A stretch of 64,000 bases of DNA from Chitinophagaceae bacterium (GTDB taxonomy: Bacteria > Bacteroidota > Bacteroidia > Chitinophagales > Chitinophagaceae). Below the pieces are notes generated by a model that worked only from the letters and a program-made list of their open reading frames with translations, ran no database searches and had not been told where the DNA came from. The translations under genes were made by a program, and so were the position numbers. The stretch covers positions 576,163 through 640,162 of the forward strand of contig JANINS010000004.1 of the NCBI GenBank assembly GCA_024508725.1, read 5' to 3'. This document shows, one piece after another, positions 9,571-18,677 of the stretch; position 1 is the first letter of the stretch, and every line of letters starts with the position of its first letter.

Positions 9571-9704
9571 TCATGAATTTTTGTAAAAGTAATACGAAAA
9601 CAGGCATGGGTATATTGTTGTTAAATAACTATTTATGTGGTATGGAATATGAATCTTTTCCGTTTAACGAAAAGGAGCAGTACTGATTAAGTTGCAGCCT
9701 ATAT

Positions 9705-9712
9705 TAAATTTG
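9705..9712 (+). promoter_or_regulatory. -7 promoter element (TAAATTTG) of the Fe-S carrier gene
   Basis: Exact TAnnTTTG match 19 bases before the ATG at 9732. Confidence 0.55.
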
Positions 9713-9731
9713 TAATTGAAAATTTTTGAGA

Positions 9732-10076
9732 ATGGAAACTGTTCAACAAGCACCGGTAAAGTTTACAGAAGGTGCGATAAATGAAATAAAGCGTTTGATG
9801 GGTGAAGAAGGTTTTGACAAAACACAAAGATTGCGTGTAGGAGTGAAGGGTGGAGGTTGTAGTGGTTTAAGTTATTTGCTGGGTTTTGATGCAAAGCAGG
9901 AAGGTGATGAAGAGCTGGAGATACAGGGAATCCCGGTATTGCTGAATCCAAGTCACCAGATATATTTATACGGCATGCAGATCGACTGGCAAGGTGGATT
10001 GAACAGTCGTGGATTTACATTCAATAATCCAAATGCCAGCACAACATGTGGCTGCGGAAGTTCATTTGCTGTGTAA
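9732..10076 (+). CDS. A-type iron-sulfur carrier (IscA/SufA/ErpA family)
   Basis: 114 aa. HesB-like fold with the three invariant cysteines: C43 in GGGCSGLSY, and C106 and C108 in TTCGCGSSF. Such proteins accept Fe-S clusters from the assembly machinery and hand them to target enzymes. The sequence does not decide between SufA, IscA and ErpA, and no suf or isc genes are nearby. Start at the ATG at 9732, which follows a promoter element by 19 bases; a TTG two codons upstream is less likely. Monocistronic, convergent with secDF, with a shared terminator at 10176. Confidence 0.93.
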   Translation: METVQQAPVKFTEGAINEIKRLMGEEGFDKTQRLRVGVKGGGCSGLSYLLGFDAKQEGDEELEIQGIPVLLNPSHQIYLYGMQIDWQGGLNSRGFTFNNPNASTTCGCGSSFAV

Positions 10077-10111
10077 GATCGTGAGGCGTGAGTGGTGAGT
10101 AGGAAATAGAA

Positions 10112-10138
10112 AGTACAAGTGTGCAACGCAACGAAAGC
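10112..10138 (-). repeat. Dispersed palindromic element, left-half copy in reverse orientation
   Basis: Reads on the minus strand as GCTTTCGTTGCG followed by TTGCACACTTGTACT; intergenic, between convergent genes. Confidence 0.7.
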
Positions 10139-10175
10139 AAAATAAGAGCTCGAAAGCTTAGTTCATAAAAAAACA

Positions 10176-10204
10176 AAAGGCGATCAAAAATGATCGCCTT
10201 TCTT
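10176..10204. terminator. Bidirectional terminator between Fe-S carrier and secDF
   Basis: Perfect 11-bp stem AAAGGCGATCA/TGATCGCCTTT with an AAAA loop. A-rich left flank and T-rich right flank serve both convergent genes. Confidence 0.9.
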
Positions 10205-10223
10205 TATTTGCAAGTAGTAATAA

Positions 10224-13200
10224 TTACTTTCTTGATTGTGCTGTTTCGGCAGCTGTTCTTTTGCTTGCTTCAGCAAATGGTCTTTCGGGAGTTTTACCCA
10301 AAGGTTTGTTTTTCGCTAAGTCGATCAGCATTGGAGCTGCAACGAAGATAGAAGAATAAGTACCTGTGAATACACCGATCAACATTGCAAATGCAAAACC
10401 TCTTGTTACCTCACCACCAAAGATGAAGAGTACCAGGAGCGTTAAGAACACAGTTACCGACGTCATGATAGTTCGGCTCAGTGTTTCATTGATCGCTGTA
10501 TTGATCAACTGTGCTTTCGGCATTGTTGGATGCAAACGTGTGTCTTCACGAATACGGTCGAATACGATAACTGTATCGTTCATCGAGAAACCGATCACCG
10601 TTAATATCGCAGCAATAAAGTGCTGGTCAATCTCGAGTGGGAAGTTCACTACATCTTTCAGGAAGCTGAATACAGCCAGTGTAACCAATACGTCGTGCAA
10701 CAAGGCTACGATCGTACCCAGAGAGAATCTCCAGTCACGGAAACGTATAAAGATGTATAGACAGATCGCAAACAATGCTAAAAGGGTAGCATATGTTGCA
10801 CCTCTCTTCAGATCATCTGAGATGGTAGGCAATACTGTTTGTGAACTTTGTACGTATTGAGTTGTTTTGAAAGCGTTGTAAGAAACATCACCTAAGAAAG
10901 GCTTCAATCCTTCATACAACTTATTCTTTACTGCAGAATCTGTTGCAGGGCTTGTTTCATGAATTAAATAAGAAGTGGTAATGTTTAAAGTACTCTTAGA
11001 ACCTACTGTTTTAATGATAGGAGCTTCACCAAATACTTCATTTGATTTCAACCTGTCTCTTACTGCTTCAACATCCTGTGGTTTATCGAAACGAACAGTA
11101 TAGCTACGACCTCCGGCAAACTCAACTCCTTCATCAAAACCATGGAAGAAAGATCCAACACCAAGCAGTAATACCACTACTGAGATAGAATAAGCAATCT
11201 TTCTGTACTCGATGAATTTATACTGAGCATGTCTGAATATTCTTCTTGAGAAAGCAGTGAAATATTCGAAGTGCCTGTTTTTCTTAGTGTACCAGTCAGT
11301 GATCAATCTTGAAACAAGGATACCGGTGAACAAAGAAAGTAATAAAGCCAGGATCTGTGTGGTAGCGAAACCAAGTACAGGTCCTAAACCAAAGTAGAAC
11401 AAAATAACAGCGGTTAACAAACTTGTAATGTGACCATCAAGTACCGGAGCCAATGACCTGCGATAACCATCATTCACTGCACTTTGATAGCTCTTACCAC
11501 GGGTAAGTTCTTCTTTGATCCTTTCGAAGATGATAACGTTGGTATCTACAGCCATACCAATACCAAGTACCAAACCTGCTATACCGGCTGCGGTTAATGT
11601 TGCATTCAATGCTGCAAGAATACCAATGGTAAAGAACAGGTTTAATAATAAGGCAATATTAGCCACCCATCCACCAGTGTTATAATACACCAGCATCAAT
11701 GCGAAAATGATGATGAATGAAATAAGGAATGCTAATGATCCACCTTGAATAGCCTGGTCTCCCAAAGTTGGTCCGATCACCTGCTCCTGAACAATTCTTG
11801 CAGGTGCTGGAAGTTTACCAGACTTAAGGATCCTTGCCAAATCCTGTGCTTCCTGTAACGAATAGCTACCAGTGATCTGTGAAGAACCATTGGTAATAGG
11901 ATTTTGTACAAATGGAGCACTGTAAACGAAGTTATCAAGTACAATAGCAATTGGTTTTGCTACTCCGTTATTTTGTTCAGGAGAGCACCTGGTTGTCATA
12001 GCACCCCAGATCCTTGTACCTTGCTGGTCCATGTTCATTTTAATTGCAACACGGCCTCTTTCATCATAATCCTGGGCAGCATCACTAACTCTTTCACCTT
12101 CTAATTCTGCACTGCCATTTGCTTGAGTTTTTACAGCATATAATTGAAGAATACCTTCATTTGCAGCTTTCTCATCTTCTACTTTACCATACATGAACAC
12201 AAGGTTCGCAGGGAATTTATTTTTTACGAAGTCAAGGTTCAGGTATTCATTCAAAACAGAAGTATCTCTTGACCTTACATAACCAATAGCAGCAGAGAAA
12301 CGGAACTTACCATCTTTTTCCTGCTGTGGCTGTATCTCCTGTAAATAACGACGAATAGGGAATGAGTCAGCTCTGTCTGTAACTGATTTACCAGTGTTGC
12401 CTGCAACGTTCTTGTTAGAAGTATCTCCTGACTGTGCTACAGCAGTTTTACCGCTGTCAGCGGATGCTTTGGTAGTATCAACAGTAGCTGGTTTTACACC
12501 TCTCTGGTAATCGAACAAAGCTTTTTCCGCAGTGTTCATCTGCTCATAAATATCACCAAGGTTGTACAGTTCAAAGAACTGGAGGTTTGCAGTTGACTGC
12601 AAATATCTTCTCACCCTTTCAGGATCGTTGGCTCCTGCTAGTTCAATATTAATAATGCCTTTAGCCTCATCTTTATTGATGTTTGGAGATGATACACCAA
12701 ACCTGTCGATCCTTGTTCTAAGGATATCGAATGTATTGTTATATGCAGAAGAAGCTTCTCCTTTAAGATAACTTACTACTGCATCATCAGAAGCATCGAA
12801 CTTGATCCTGTTATTACTTTTTCCTGCGAAGAAAGGAGCTAAAGGAGTATTCGGATTAGCAGCTTTGAACTCATTACGGAACAAAGTGATCAGGTCAGCT
12901 CCGCTATTAGCTTTCTGCTGATTTGCTTTGCCTAATGCTGTGTTGAAAGCAGCATCTTTCGTATTGTTTGCAAGTGCTTTGATCAGGTCACTCAAACCAA
13001 CTTCCATCGTAACACTGATACCACCTTGCAGGTCAAGACCAAGCATCAACTCCTGTTGTTTGGCATATTGGTAAGTACCTAAACCAAAAACGATCTTATC
13101 GTTCTTAGTACTATCAAGCAAACGCTGAACACGTCTTGACTTTTCAATATTCAGCGTATCTGCATAAGCTTCCTGCAGTGCTTTGTTACCTGGATATTTC

Positions 13201-13355
13201 TGTTCAGCAGTTTGGAAATTGTTCTTAAGCCATGTCTCTGCTTTCTTCTCCATTTTACTTTCGTGGCTACGAACAAACCATGTGAAGGAGAGCTGGTACA
13301 AACAAATTAAGATCAATGCAATAGTGAAAAATCGCACTAAGCCTTTCAGTTGCAT
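10224..13355 (-). CDS. secDF: Protein translocase subunit SecDF (fused SecD and SecF)
   Basis: 1043 aa, one chain, as is usual in Bacteroidota. The SecD half spans about 1-690: TM1 at 8-28, the D1 motif LGLDLQGG at 105-112, a large periplasmic P1 domain with a low-complexity T/S/K insert at about 290-330, and a five-TM block with AGLVLGIGMAVDTNVIIFERI. The SecF half spans about 700-1043, with the FAGGRSYTVRF motif and IGFSMNDTVIVFDRIRED. It uses the proton motive force to pull preproteins through SecYEG on the periplasmic side. Its partner YajC is encoded 7 kb away at 20252. A canonical promoter lies 34 bp upstream. Confidence 0.97.
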   Translation of the reverse strand: MQLKGLVRFFTIALILICLYQLSFTWFVRSHESKMEKKAETWLKNNFQTAEQKYPGNKALQEAYADTLNIEKSRRVQRLLDSTKNDKIVFGLGTYQYAKQQELMLGLDLQGGISVTMEVGLSDLIKALANNTKDAAFNTALGKANQQKANSGADLITLFRNEFKAANPNTPLAPFFAGKSNNRIKFDASDDAVVSYLKGEASSAYNNTFDILRTRIDRFGVSSPNINKDEAKGIINIELAGANDPERVRRYLQSTANLQFFELYNLGDIYEQMNTAEKALFDYQRGVKPATVDTTKASADSGKTAVAQSGDTSNKNVAGNTGKSVTDRADSFPIRRYLQEIQPQQEKDGKFRFSAAIGYVRSRDTSVLNEYLNLDFVKNKFPANLVFMYGKVEDEKAANEGILQLYAVKTQANGSAELEGERVSDAAQDYDERGRVAIKMNMDQQGTRIWGAMTTRCSPEQNNGVAKPIAIVLDNFVYSAPFVQNPITNGSSQITGSYSLQEAQDLARILKSGKLPAPARIVQEQVIGPTLGDQAIQGGSLAFLISFIIIFALMLVYYNTGGWVANIALLLNLFFTIGILAALNATLTAAGIAGLVLGIGMAVDTNVIIFERIKEELTRGKSYQSAVNDGYRRSLAPVLDGHITSLLTAVILFYFGLGPVLGFATTQILALLLSLFTGILVSRLITDWYTKKNRHFEYFTAFSRRIFRHAQYKFIEYRKIAYSISVVVLLLGVGSFFHGFDEGVEFAGGRSYTVRFDKPQDVEAVRDRLKSNEVFGEAPIIKTVGSKSTLNITTSYLIHETSPATDSAVKNKLYEGLKPFLGDVSYNAFKTTQYVQSSQTVLPTISDDLKRGATYATLLALFAICLYIFIRFRDWRFSLGTIVALLHDVLVTLAVFSFLKDVVNFPLEIDQHFIAAILTVIGFSMNDTVIVFDRIREDTRLHPTMPKAQLINTAINETLSRTIMTSVTVFLTLLVLFIFGGEVTRGFAFAMLIGVFTGTYSSIFVAAPMLIDLAKNKPLGKTPERPFAEASKRTAAETAQSRK

Positions 13356-13389
13356 ACAATACGGGGTTTACAAAATTTTTAAGTGGCGG

Positions 13390-13397
13390 CAAAGATA
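13390..13397 (-). promoter_or_regulatory. -7 promoter element (TATCTTTG) of secDF
   Basis: On the minus strand TATCTTTGCCGCC, an exact TAnnTTTG match with the GCnnCC extension seen at other promoters here, 34 bases before the secDF ATG. Confidence 0.75.
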
Positions 13398-13425
13398 GGG
13401 GATTGAATATATAAAAGCAGATTGA

Positions 13426-13450
13426 AAAACCCTTAGTTTTCAAGGGTTTT
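13426..13450 (-). terminator. Hairpin downstream of the FKBP gene
   Basis: 9-bp stem AAAACCCTT/AAGGGTTTT with a 7-nt loop. On the minus strand it is followed by a short T run. It separates the FKBP transcript from the secDF promoter. Confidence 0.6.
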
Positions 13451-13470
13451 GCTGCTTCATTTTCAATCGT

Positions 13471-13938
13471 TTATTGAACGTCGATTAAGTTAATATCAAA
13501 GTATAGAACACTATTGGGTGCAATTACAGGTTGATTACCTGTACAGCCATAAGCCATTGCAGAAGGAACGATCAGTCGTATCTGTCCTCCTTTTTTGATC
13601 AATGGCAGAGCTATTCTCCAGGCTTCGATCAGTTGATTCATATTAAAAGCTATCGGCGAATTAGATTGATCGAAGATGGTATTATCCAAACGCTTTCCTG
13701 TGTAAGTAACATATACCTTAGAAGTGCTTGTAGGTGTAGGGCCCGATCCTGGATTCATGATCTGGTAATACATTCCGCTACTGTGTTTGGTTGTTACAAT
13801 TCCGTTAGCAGTTGCATACGTTGTGATCTGTGTTTCTTCTGCCTCAGGTTTTACGGGTTTACATCCATTGTCGCTACAACTGCTGAACATTAATCCGGCG
13901 ACAATCGCTAAGGCTACAAGTCTGTTTCTCATTTCCAA
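13471..13938 (-). CDS. FKBP-type peptidyl-prolyl isomerase, lipoprotein
   Basis: 155 aa. Lipoprotein signal ending LMFSSC (Cys about residue 21), then an FKBP domain (about 55-155) with VYVTYTGKRLDNTIFDQS, a GGQIRLIVPSAMAYG flap and a terminal LYFDINLIDV strand. It should catalyse proline isomerisation during folding of exported proteins. Some catalytic-pocket residues differ from the classic FKBP set (AFNMNQLIEAW instead of the common F-x-L-G-x-V-I-x-GW), so activity may be altered. It follows a small membrane-protein gene by 20 bp and is likely co-transcribed with it. Confidence 0.88.
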   Translation of the reverse strand: MEMRNRLVALAIVAGLMFSSCSDNGCKPVKPEAEETQITTYATANGIVTTKHSSGMYYQIMNPGSGPTPTSTSKVYVTYTGKRLDNTIFDQSNSPIAFNMNQLIEAWRIALPLIKKGGQIRLIVPSAMAYGCTGNQPVIAPNSVLYFDINLIDVQ

Positions 13939-13958
13939 TTGTTTTGCAGTAGACTGCT

Positions 13959-14294
13959 TTATGGGTTTTTCTGCTGCATTTCAGCAGCTTTGTTTTGTTT
14001 GTGAAGGAGCTCAAGATAACGTTGTTCGTTCTGATCCCACTTAAATTTTTTACTGAAGATGGCAATGAACCCAACAATGATGAAAACACCTGCAACAAAG
14101 ATGTACGGACTCGATGCACTGTATGCCACCATATTGGCTCTCTCATACCATCCTGAAGAAAAAATTGCAATGATGGCTACAGCAAAAGTGAACCCTACCG
14201 GTAAACCAATGATCAGTTGCCTGAATGTCTTCTTCTCCTTTTCACGATTGGTTTTCCAGTAATCAATGAATCTTTCTTCGTCTGGCGTGAGCAT
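13959..14294 (-). CDS. Small two-TM membrane protein of unknown function
   Basis: 111 aa. A charged N-terminus (PDEERFIDYWKTNREKEKKTF) is followed by two membrane segments (about 26-47 and 56-78) and a charged, Gln-rich C-terminal tail. This is a common Bacteroidota layout for a small inner-membrane protein; I do not recognise a named family with certainty. It lies 20 bp upstream of the FKBP lipoprotein gene and is divergent from the HU-like gene at 14408. Confidence 0.75.
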   Translation of the reverse strand: MLTPDEERFIDYWKTNREKEKKTFRQLIIGLPVGFTFAVAIIAIFSSGWYERANMVAYSASSPYIFVAGVFIIVGFIAIFSKKFKWDQNEQRYLELLHKQNKAAEMQQKNP

Positions 14295-14407
14295 GGTGCA
14301 AAATTACAATTTGCTAACGGCTTTGTACCACATGCACAATTTTTGTAGCTGGTGTAACGTATCTATACTGATTATAATTTCTAACTTGCATTAAAACCAG
14401 ATATCGG

Positions 14408-15307
14408 GTGAAAAAATTCGACACGCTCATCTCTAATTATTTGTACAACAATAAGAATGTAGATCTTGAAGGATTGGGAACTTTTACTTTAGACGAGCAT
14501 TTTGTATTGCCGCCTGATGCTGAGAAAAATGCTTTTTACCCGTTGGAAGGCATCCACTTTAAGCACAACACAAGGGCTGAAACAACACCAGCGTTATTAG
14601 AGTACATTGTTCAGCAAACCGGGAAGATCAGGTCACTGGTGTCTGCCGACTTCTCTTCTTACGTTGCCGAGATCAGACAATTCGTAAATATTGGAAAGCC
14701 CTGGGCCATCGAAGGGATCGGTACGCTCCAAAAAACCAAAGACGGGAGATTCGAACTGATACCCGGAGAAGCCATGTCTGAACGTATCAGCATGCAATAC
14801 GACAACGACGCTGAAGACAATTCAGAACCTGTTAAGCGAAACAGGTGGATCGTTGGTCTTCTTTTTACAGTGGCTGTTGTTGCAGTGGTAGCCGGTTTGG
14901 GTTTTGGTGTGTATGTTCTCTTTATTAAGAGTAAGGATAATGCAGCAGAACAAACGGCTTCTAATACTACATTTCCTGATACAACTGGTATCGCCCCGAT
15001 CGCTGCTGATACTATTTCCCGTAAACCAGATTCTTTAAACACAACGCCTGGCATTGATTCAGGATATAATTATAAGGCCTACTTCATGACCACCAAGTGG
15101 AAGGAACGTCTGCAAAAACGCACCGACCAATTAACAGGATTCGGCTTAAAAACATATTACGATAGCTCAATTATTCGTGACACGCTTCGATACCGTATGT
15201 TTGTGTATCAACGGATTATACCTCCAGATTCGATCAGGCTGGTAAAAGTCCGGGATAGTCTCTCTGCTTACTTTGGTAATGCAGTACGGCTTGAAAAGAT
15301 CCCATAA
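14408..15307 (+). CDS. HU-CCDC81-type domain protein with one membrane helix
   Basis: 299 aa, GTG start at 14408. Residues 1-125 hold the two HU-like repeats of the HU-CCDC81 family (KKFDTLISNYLYNNKNVDLEGLGTF; WAIEGIGTLQKTKDGRFELIPG). One membrane helix follows at about 145-172, then a Thr/Ser-rich linker and a C-terminal extracytoplasmic domain (about 215-299: WKERLQKRTDQLTGFGLKTYYDSS...LVKVRDSLSAYFG). In relatives the C-terminus is often a SPOR-like peptidoglycan-binding domain, and this one has a similar size. The family is thought to tie cytosolic nucleoid or bactofilin-like structures to the envelope; this is inference. Followed 18 bp later by the lysoplasmalogenase gene. Confidence 0.8.
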   Translation: MKKFDTLISNYLYNNKNVDLEGLGTFTLDEHFVLPPDAEKNAFYPLEGIHFKHNTRAETTPALLEYIVQQTGKIRSLVSADFSSYVAEIRQFVNIGKPWAIEGIGTLQKTKDGRFELIPGEAMSERISMQYDNDAEDNSEPVKRNRWIVGLLFTVAVVAVVAGLGFGVYVLFIKSKDNAAEQTASNTTFPDTTGIAPIAADTISRKPDSLNTTPGIDSGYNYKAYFMTTKWKERLQKRTDQLTGFGLKTYYDSSIIRDTLRYRMFVYQRIIPPDSIRLVKVRDSLSAYFGNAVRLEKIP

Positions 15308-15325
15308 TTAAACATCACCCCCGAA

Positions 15326-16024
15326 ATGAAGACCAAACATCAGTACCTGCTATTATTTTATTGGGTAGCACTGCTGGCTGACTGCTATTTTATTTACGAG
15401 AACAATACAGACAATCAATGGTTGGCTAAAGGTGCACTGATGCCTTTGCTTTTACTGTATTATATAGTGAACGCTTCAAGGAGACATCATTTAAACTCCC
15501 GTGTTATAACAATAGCAGCACTCGTATTGGCCTGGGCCGGTGATCTTGTTTTACTGAAAGAAGGTGAGCAGTATTTTATTATTGGATTGGTGCTTTTTTT
15601 ACTAATGCATCTCTTATATATCATCTACTTCTTTCGTGTACACAAATTGTTTCCTGTAAAGCAGACGATCATCATTGGCTTGCCTGTAGGGATAGTGGTA
15701 CTGTATGATATATTGCTGATGCGGCAATTATTGCAAGACAGTCATGCAAACTCGTTGAAAGGACCCCTATTTGCTTATATGGCTGTACTCTCGGTTATGT
15801 TGATTGCAGCCTGTAATATCCTTGCAAGTAAAAAGTCTAAATCATTGGCTTACCAGTATTTCATACCGGGAGCGATACTCTTTATTGCTTCAGATTCGCT
15901 TTTGGGAATGAACAAGTTTATCTGGGCCGAGCAAGTCGTAGGTATTGCTGTTATCCTCACTTATGGATACGCTCAACAACTCATCGTACATGGTTTTATC
16001 AAACATGTGAAAGGCAGGGTGTAG
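15326..16024 (+). CDS. YhhN/TMEM86 family protein (lysoplasmalogenase-like)
   Basis: 232 aa integral membrane protein with about eight predicted helices and the family landmarks LVLAWAGDLVLL (acidic residue after the third helix) and a late IPGAILFIASDSLLGMNKF motif. Family members hydrolyse the vinyl-ether bond of lysoplasmalogens; many bacterial members are uncharacterised, so the substrate is uncertain. Probably co-transcribed with the HU-CCDC81 gene 18 bp upstream. The stop is followed by the 21-bp repeat array. Confidence 0.85.
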   Translation: MKTKHQYLLLFYWVALLADCYFIYENNTDNQWLAKGALMPLLLLYYIVNASRRHHLNSRVITIAALVLAWAGDLVLLKEGEQYFIIGLVLFLLMHLLYIIYFFRVHKLFPVKQTIIIGLPVGIVVLYDILLMRQLLQDSHANSLKGPLFAYMAVLSVMLIAACNILASKKSKSLAYQYFIPGAILFIASDSLLGMNKFIWAEQVVGIAVILTYGYAQQLIVHGFIKHVKGRV

Positions 16025-16078
16025 GTTGTGAGTATCTGGTAGTAAGTATTAAGTAATAAGTTGGAAGTGCGAAGAGAT

Positions 16079-16267
16079 AACAGGTTGATGATATCGGATT
16101 GGAAGTAGGCAATATACGATTAGAAGTAGATGATATCGGATTGGGAGTTGGTAATAAAGAATAAGAGGTAGATCATATCTAATTGGAAGTTGATAATAAG
16201 CGATGGGAGGTAGTTAATATTAAATAGGAAGTTGGCATTAATCGATATGAGGTGGGTGATAATCGAT
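16079..16267 (+). repeat. Tandem array, nine 21-bp units, non-coding
   Basis: Nine consecutive units of exactly 21 bp; boundaries at 16079, 16100, 16121, 16142, 16163, 16184, 16205, 16226 and 16247. Consensus: GGAAGTAG near the unit start, then an AT-rich middle ending in CGAT or GGAT. Units diverge (often 5-9 differences), yet the period never shifts. A partial unit precedes (16062-16078). It occupies most of the 405-bp gap between convergent genes; the rest of the gap holds a terminator and nothing else I recognise. Confidence 0.85.
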
Positions 16268-16335
16268 ACAACGAAAGGGATAGTATATATTGAGTATATG
16301 GTATCAGATTAATTGATCTCCGAAAGGTTGACATA

Positions 16336-16372
16336 AATAAAGAACCTCAGCAATTAGCTGAGGTTCTTTATT
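16336..16372. terminator. Bidirectional terminator downstream of groEL
   Basis: Perfect 16-bp stem AATAAAGAACCTCAGC with its complement and a 5-nt loop AATTA, 58 bp past the groEL stop. Confidence 0.9.
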
Positions 16373-16429
16373 AGTATTCATCCGAATTCGTGTAATTAGT
16401 GTAATTGCACTTGATTCGTGATTTAAGGA

Positions 16430-18070
16430 TTAATAATCCATTCCGCCCATTCCTGGCATTCCACCACCTGGCATTGCAGGAGCAGATTTAGGTTCAGGCT
16501 TATCAGCTACCACACACTCAGTAGTTAATAACATACCAGCGATAGAAGCTGCATTTTCCAAAGCTACACGGCTAACTTTAGTAGGATCGATGATACCTGC
16601 AGAGAACATGTTCTCGTAAGTTTCTGTCCTTGCATTGAAACCGAAATCAGCTTTTCCTTCTTTGATCTTCTGAACAACGATAGAACCATCAATTCCGCTG
16701 TTAGCAGAGATCTGGCGAACCGGCTCTTCCAATGCTCTTCTTACGATCTTGATACCAGTTGTTTCGTCGATGTTAGCACCTTCCAGTGTTTCGATCGCTT
16801 CGATCGCACGGATGAAAGCAGTACCACCACCTGGAACGATACCTTCTTCAACAGCAGCTCTTGTTGCATGTAATGCATCATCAACCCTGTCTTTCTTTTC
16901 TTTCATCTCAACTTCAGTAGCAGCACCAACGTTCAATACGGCAACACCACCACTTAATTTAGCAAGACGCTCCTGTAATTTCTCTCTATCGTAATCAGAA
17001 GTTGTATTCTCGATCTGTGTTTTGATCTGGTTTACTCTTGCTACGATATCTTCTTTCGCACCTTTACCATTTACTACAGTAGTGTTGTCTTTATCGATAA
17101 CGACTCTTTCAGCTCTGCCTAAGTATTCTAAAGTAGCGTTGTCTAATTTGTAACCTTGCTCTTCGCTGATAACGATACCTTTTGTTAATACAGCGATATC
17201 CTGCAACATTTCTTTTCTTCTGTCACCGAAACCTGGTGCTTTAACAGCAGCCACTTTCAATGTGCCACGAAGTTTATTCACTACCAATGTAGCCAGTGCT
17301 TCACCTTCCAGGTCTTCAGAGATGATCAATAAAGGAGCACCTTGCTGAGCAACTTTCTCCAGGATAGGAAGAATGTCTTTCATGGTGCTGATCTTTTTGT
17401 CGTAGATCAGGATATAAGGGTTAGCCAGTTCAGCTTCCATTTTCTCGCTGTTGGTAACGAAATATGGAGAGATATAACCTCTGTCGAACTGCATACCTTC
17501 AACGATCTCAACAGTTGTTTCAGTACCTTTTGCTTCTTCAACAGTGATAACACCATCTTTACCTACTTTGCCAAAAGCTTCAGCGATCAGTTTACCGATC
17601 ACTTCGTCATTGTTAGCAGAGATAGAAGCAACCTGCTGGATCTTTGCACTTTCAGAACCCACCGCCTGAGACTGAGATTTCAGGTTTTCCACTACTTTCA
17701 GAACTGCTTTATCGATACCTCTTTTCAGGTCCATTGGGTTAGCACCTGCAGCAACGTTCTTCAAGCCTTCACCAATGATGGCTTGAGCCAGAACAGTGGC
17801 AGTAGTAGTACCATCACCTGCAATATCAGCAGTTTTAGATGCTACTTCTTTCACCATTTGTGCACCCATATTCTCGATAGCATCTTCCAGTTCTATTTCT
17901 TTAGCAACGGTAACACCATCTTTTGTTACAGAAGGAGCACCGAATTTCTTTTCAATTACTACGTTACGACCCTTAGGTCCAAGTGTCACTTTCACTGCGT
18001 TAGCCAGTGTGTCAACACCTTTCTTCATCTTGTTTCTTGCATCGATGTCGAAAAAGAGTTGTTTAGCCAT
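16430..18070 (-). CDS. groEL: Chaperonin GroEL
   Basis: 546 aa, full length. Contains the ATP-site motifs [10 protein letters not shown] and [13 protein letters not shown], the [12 protein letters not shown] segment, the intermediate-domain [26 protein letters not shown] motif region, and the Gly-Met-rich tail ([12 protein letters not shown]). It forms the double-ring folding chamber with GroES. The groES gene lies upstream, but the 146-bp spacer is wide for a groESL operon and contains a dispersed repeat (18139-18165) plus short GCACATTTGCA-type repeats. The terminator at 16336 closes the unit. Confidence 0.99.
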   Translation of the reverse strand: MAKQLFFDIDARNKMKKGVDTLANAVKVTLGPKGRNVVIEKKFGAPSVTKDGVTVAKEIELEDAIENMGAQMVKEVASKTADIAGDGTTTATVLAQAIIGEGLKNVAAGANPMDLKRGIDKAVLKVVENLKSQSQAVGSESAKIQQVASISANNDEVIGKLIAEAFGKVGKDGVITVEEAKGTETTVEIVEGMQFDRGYISPYFVTNSEKMEAELANPYILIYDKKISTMKDILPILEKVAQQGAPLLIISEDLEGEALATLVVNKLRGTLKVAAVKAPGFGDRRKEMLQDIAVLTKGIVISEEQGYKLDNATLEYLGRAERVVIDKDNTTVVNGKGAKEDIVARVNQIKTQIENTTSDYDREKLQERLAKLSGGVAVLNVGAATEVEMKEKKDRVDDALHATRAAVEEGIVPGGGTAFIRAIEAIETLEGANIDETTGIKIVRRALEEPVRQISANSGIDGSIVVQKIKEGKADFGFNARTETYENMFSAGIIDPTKVSRVALENAASIAGMLLTTECVVADKPEPKSAPAMPGGGMPGMGGMDY

Positions 18071-18138
18071 ATTACAAGTTTTGAGTTTTTAGTTTATAGT
18101 TTTTTTGTTTGTGAACCCAACTTTCAGTTATCTATTTA

Positions 18139-18165
18139 GCTTCCGTTGCGTCGCACTCTTGTACT
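18139..18165 (+). repeat. Dispersed palindromic element, left-half copy, inside the groESL operon
   Basis: GCTTCCG followed by TTGCGTCGCACTCTTGTAC. It lies between groES (stop at 18217) and groEL (start at 18070). Confidence 0.85.
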
Positions 18166-18216
18166 TTCTGTTCCTTGTTCTGCATTTGCACATCTGCACA
18201 TTTGCAAACCGGCACA

Positions 18217-18498
18217 TTATACGATTGCCAGGATATCGCTTTCTCTCATGATCAGGTAGTCACCACCTTCTACGTTGATCTCAGTTCCGGCATATTTACC
18301 GTACAAAACAGTGTCACCTGCTTTCACAGTCACAGGCTCGTCTTTTTTACCAGGACCGGCAGCGATCACGGTACCACGCTGAGGTTTTTCCTTTGCAGTA
18401 TCAGGAATAATGATTCCGCCAGCAGTTTTCTCTTCTGCAGCGGCAGGTTTCACGATAACTCTGTCGTGTAAAGGAGTTACTTTCAGACTTTCAGCCAT
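18217..18498 (-). CDS. groES: Co-chaperonin GroES
   Basis: 93 aa. Typical 10-kDa cap: [12 protein letters not shown], the mobile-loop region [21 protein letters not shown], and the C-terminal [16 protein letters not shown]. The start is the ATG at 18498 (MAESLKV); the reading frame extends 36 codons further upstream but that stretch is unlike GroES and overlaps the leader. Upstream lie a CATCTTTG promoter-like element (18635-18642) and a perfect inverted repeat (18678-18706) that could be a control site. Confidence 0.98.
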   Translation of the reverse strand: MAESLKVTPLHDRVIVKPAAAEEKTAGGIIIPDTAKEKPQRGTVIAAGPGKKDEPVTVKAGDTVLYGKYAGTEINVEGGDYLIMRESDILAIV

Positions 18499-18634
18499 AC
18501 GTTTGGTTTTTATGTTAGTTGAATAATTAAGTGATTGACAGGCTGGTTTCATCAAGTTTTTTGCCACCAGTGTTTTTCTTGCAAAATTGGCAGCCTGAGC
18601 ATACATCCTTACCCACCCCTGTCAGAAATGGCGG

Positions 18635-18642
18635 CAAAGATG
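18635..18642 (-). promoter_or_regulatory. Probable -7 element of groES (CATCTTTG)
   Basis: On the minus strand CATCTTTGCCGCC; one mismatch to TAnnTTTG, with the GCnnCC tail. It gives a leader of roughly 130 nt before groES. Confidence 0.5.
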
Positions 18643-18677
18643 CAGGAAGTTAGCCAGATAGCGGTGTCATTTTTTCA

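Noticed and set aside
16079-16267. CRISPR array
   Set aside because: Units are directly adjacent with no spacers, and no cas genes are present; simple tandem repeat instead. The same holds for 58102-58313.
17342-18139. 265-codon open frame antisense to groEL
   Set aside because: Its composition (Phe/Ser/Cys-rich) is what the complement of a conserved groEL produces; no start signal or homology-like motif.
18217-18606. Longer GroES with a 36-residue N-terminal extension
   Set aside because: The extension is not GroES-like and lies within the expected leader; the ATG at 18498 gives the normal 93-residue protein.
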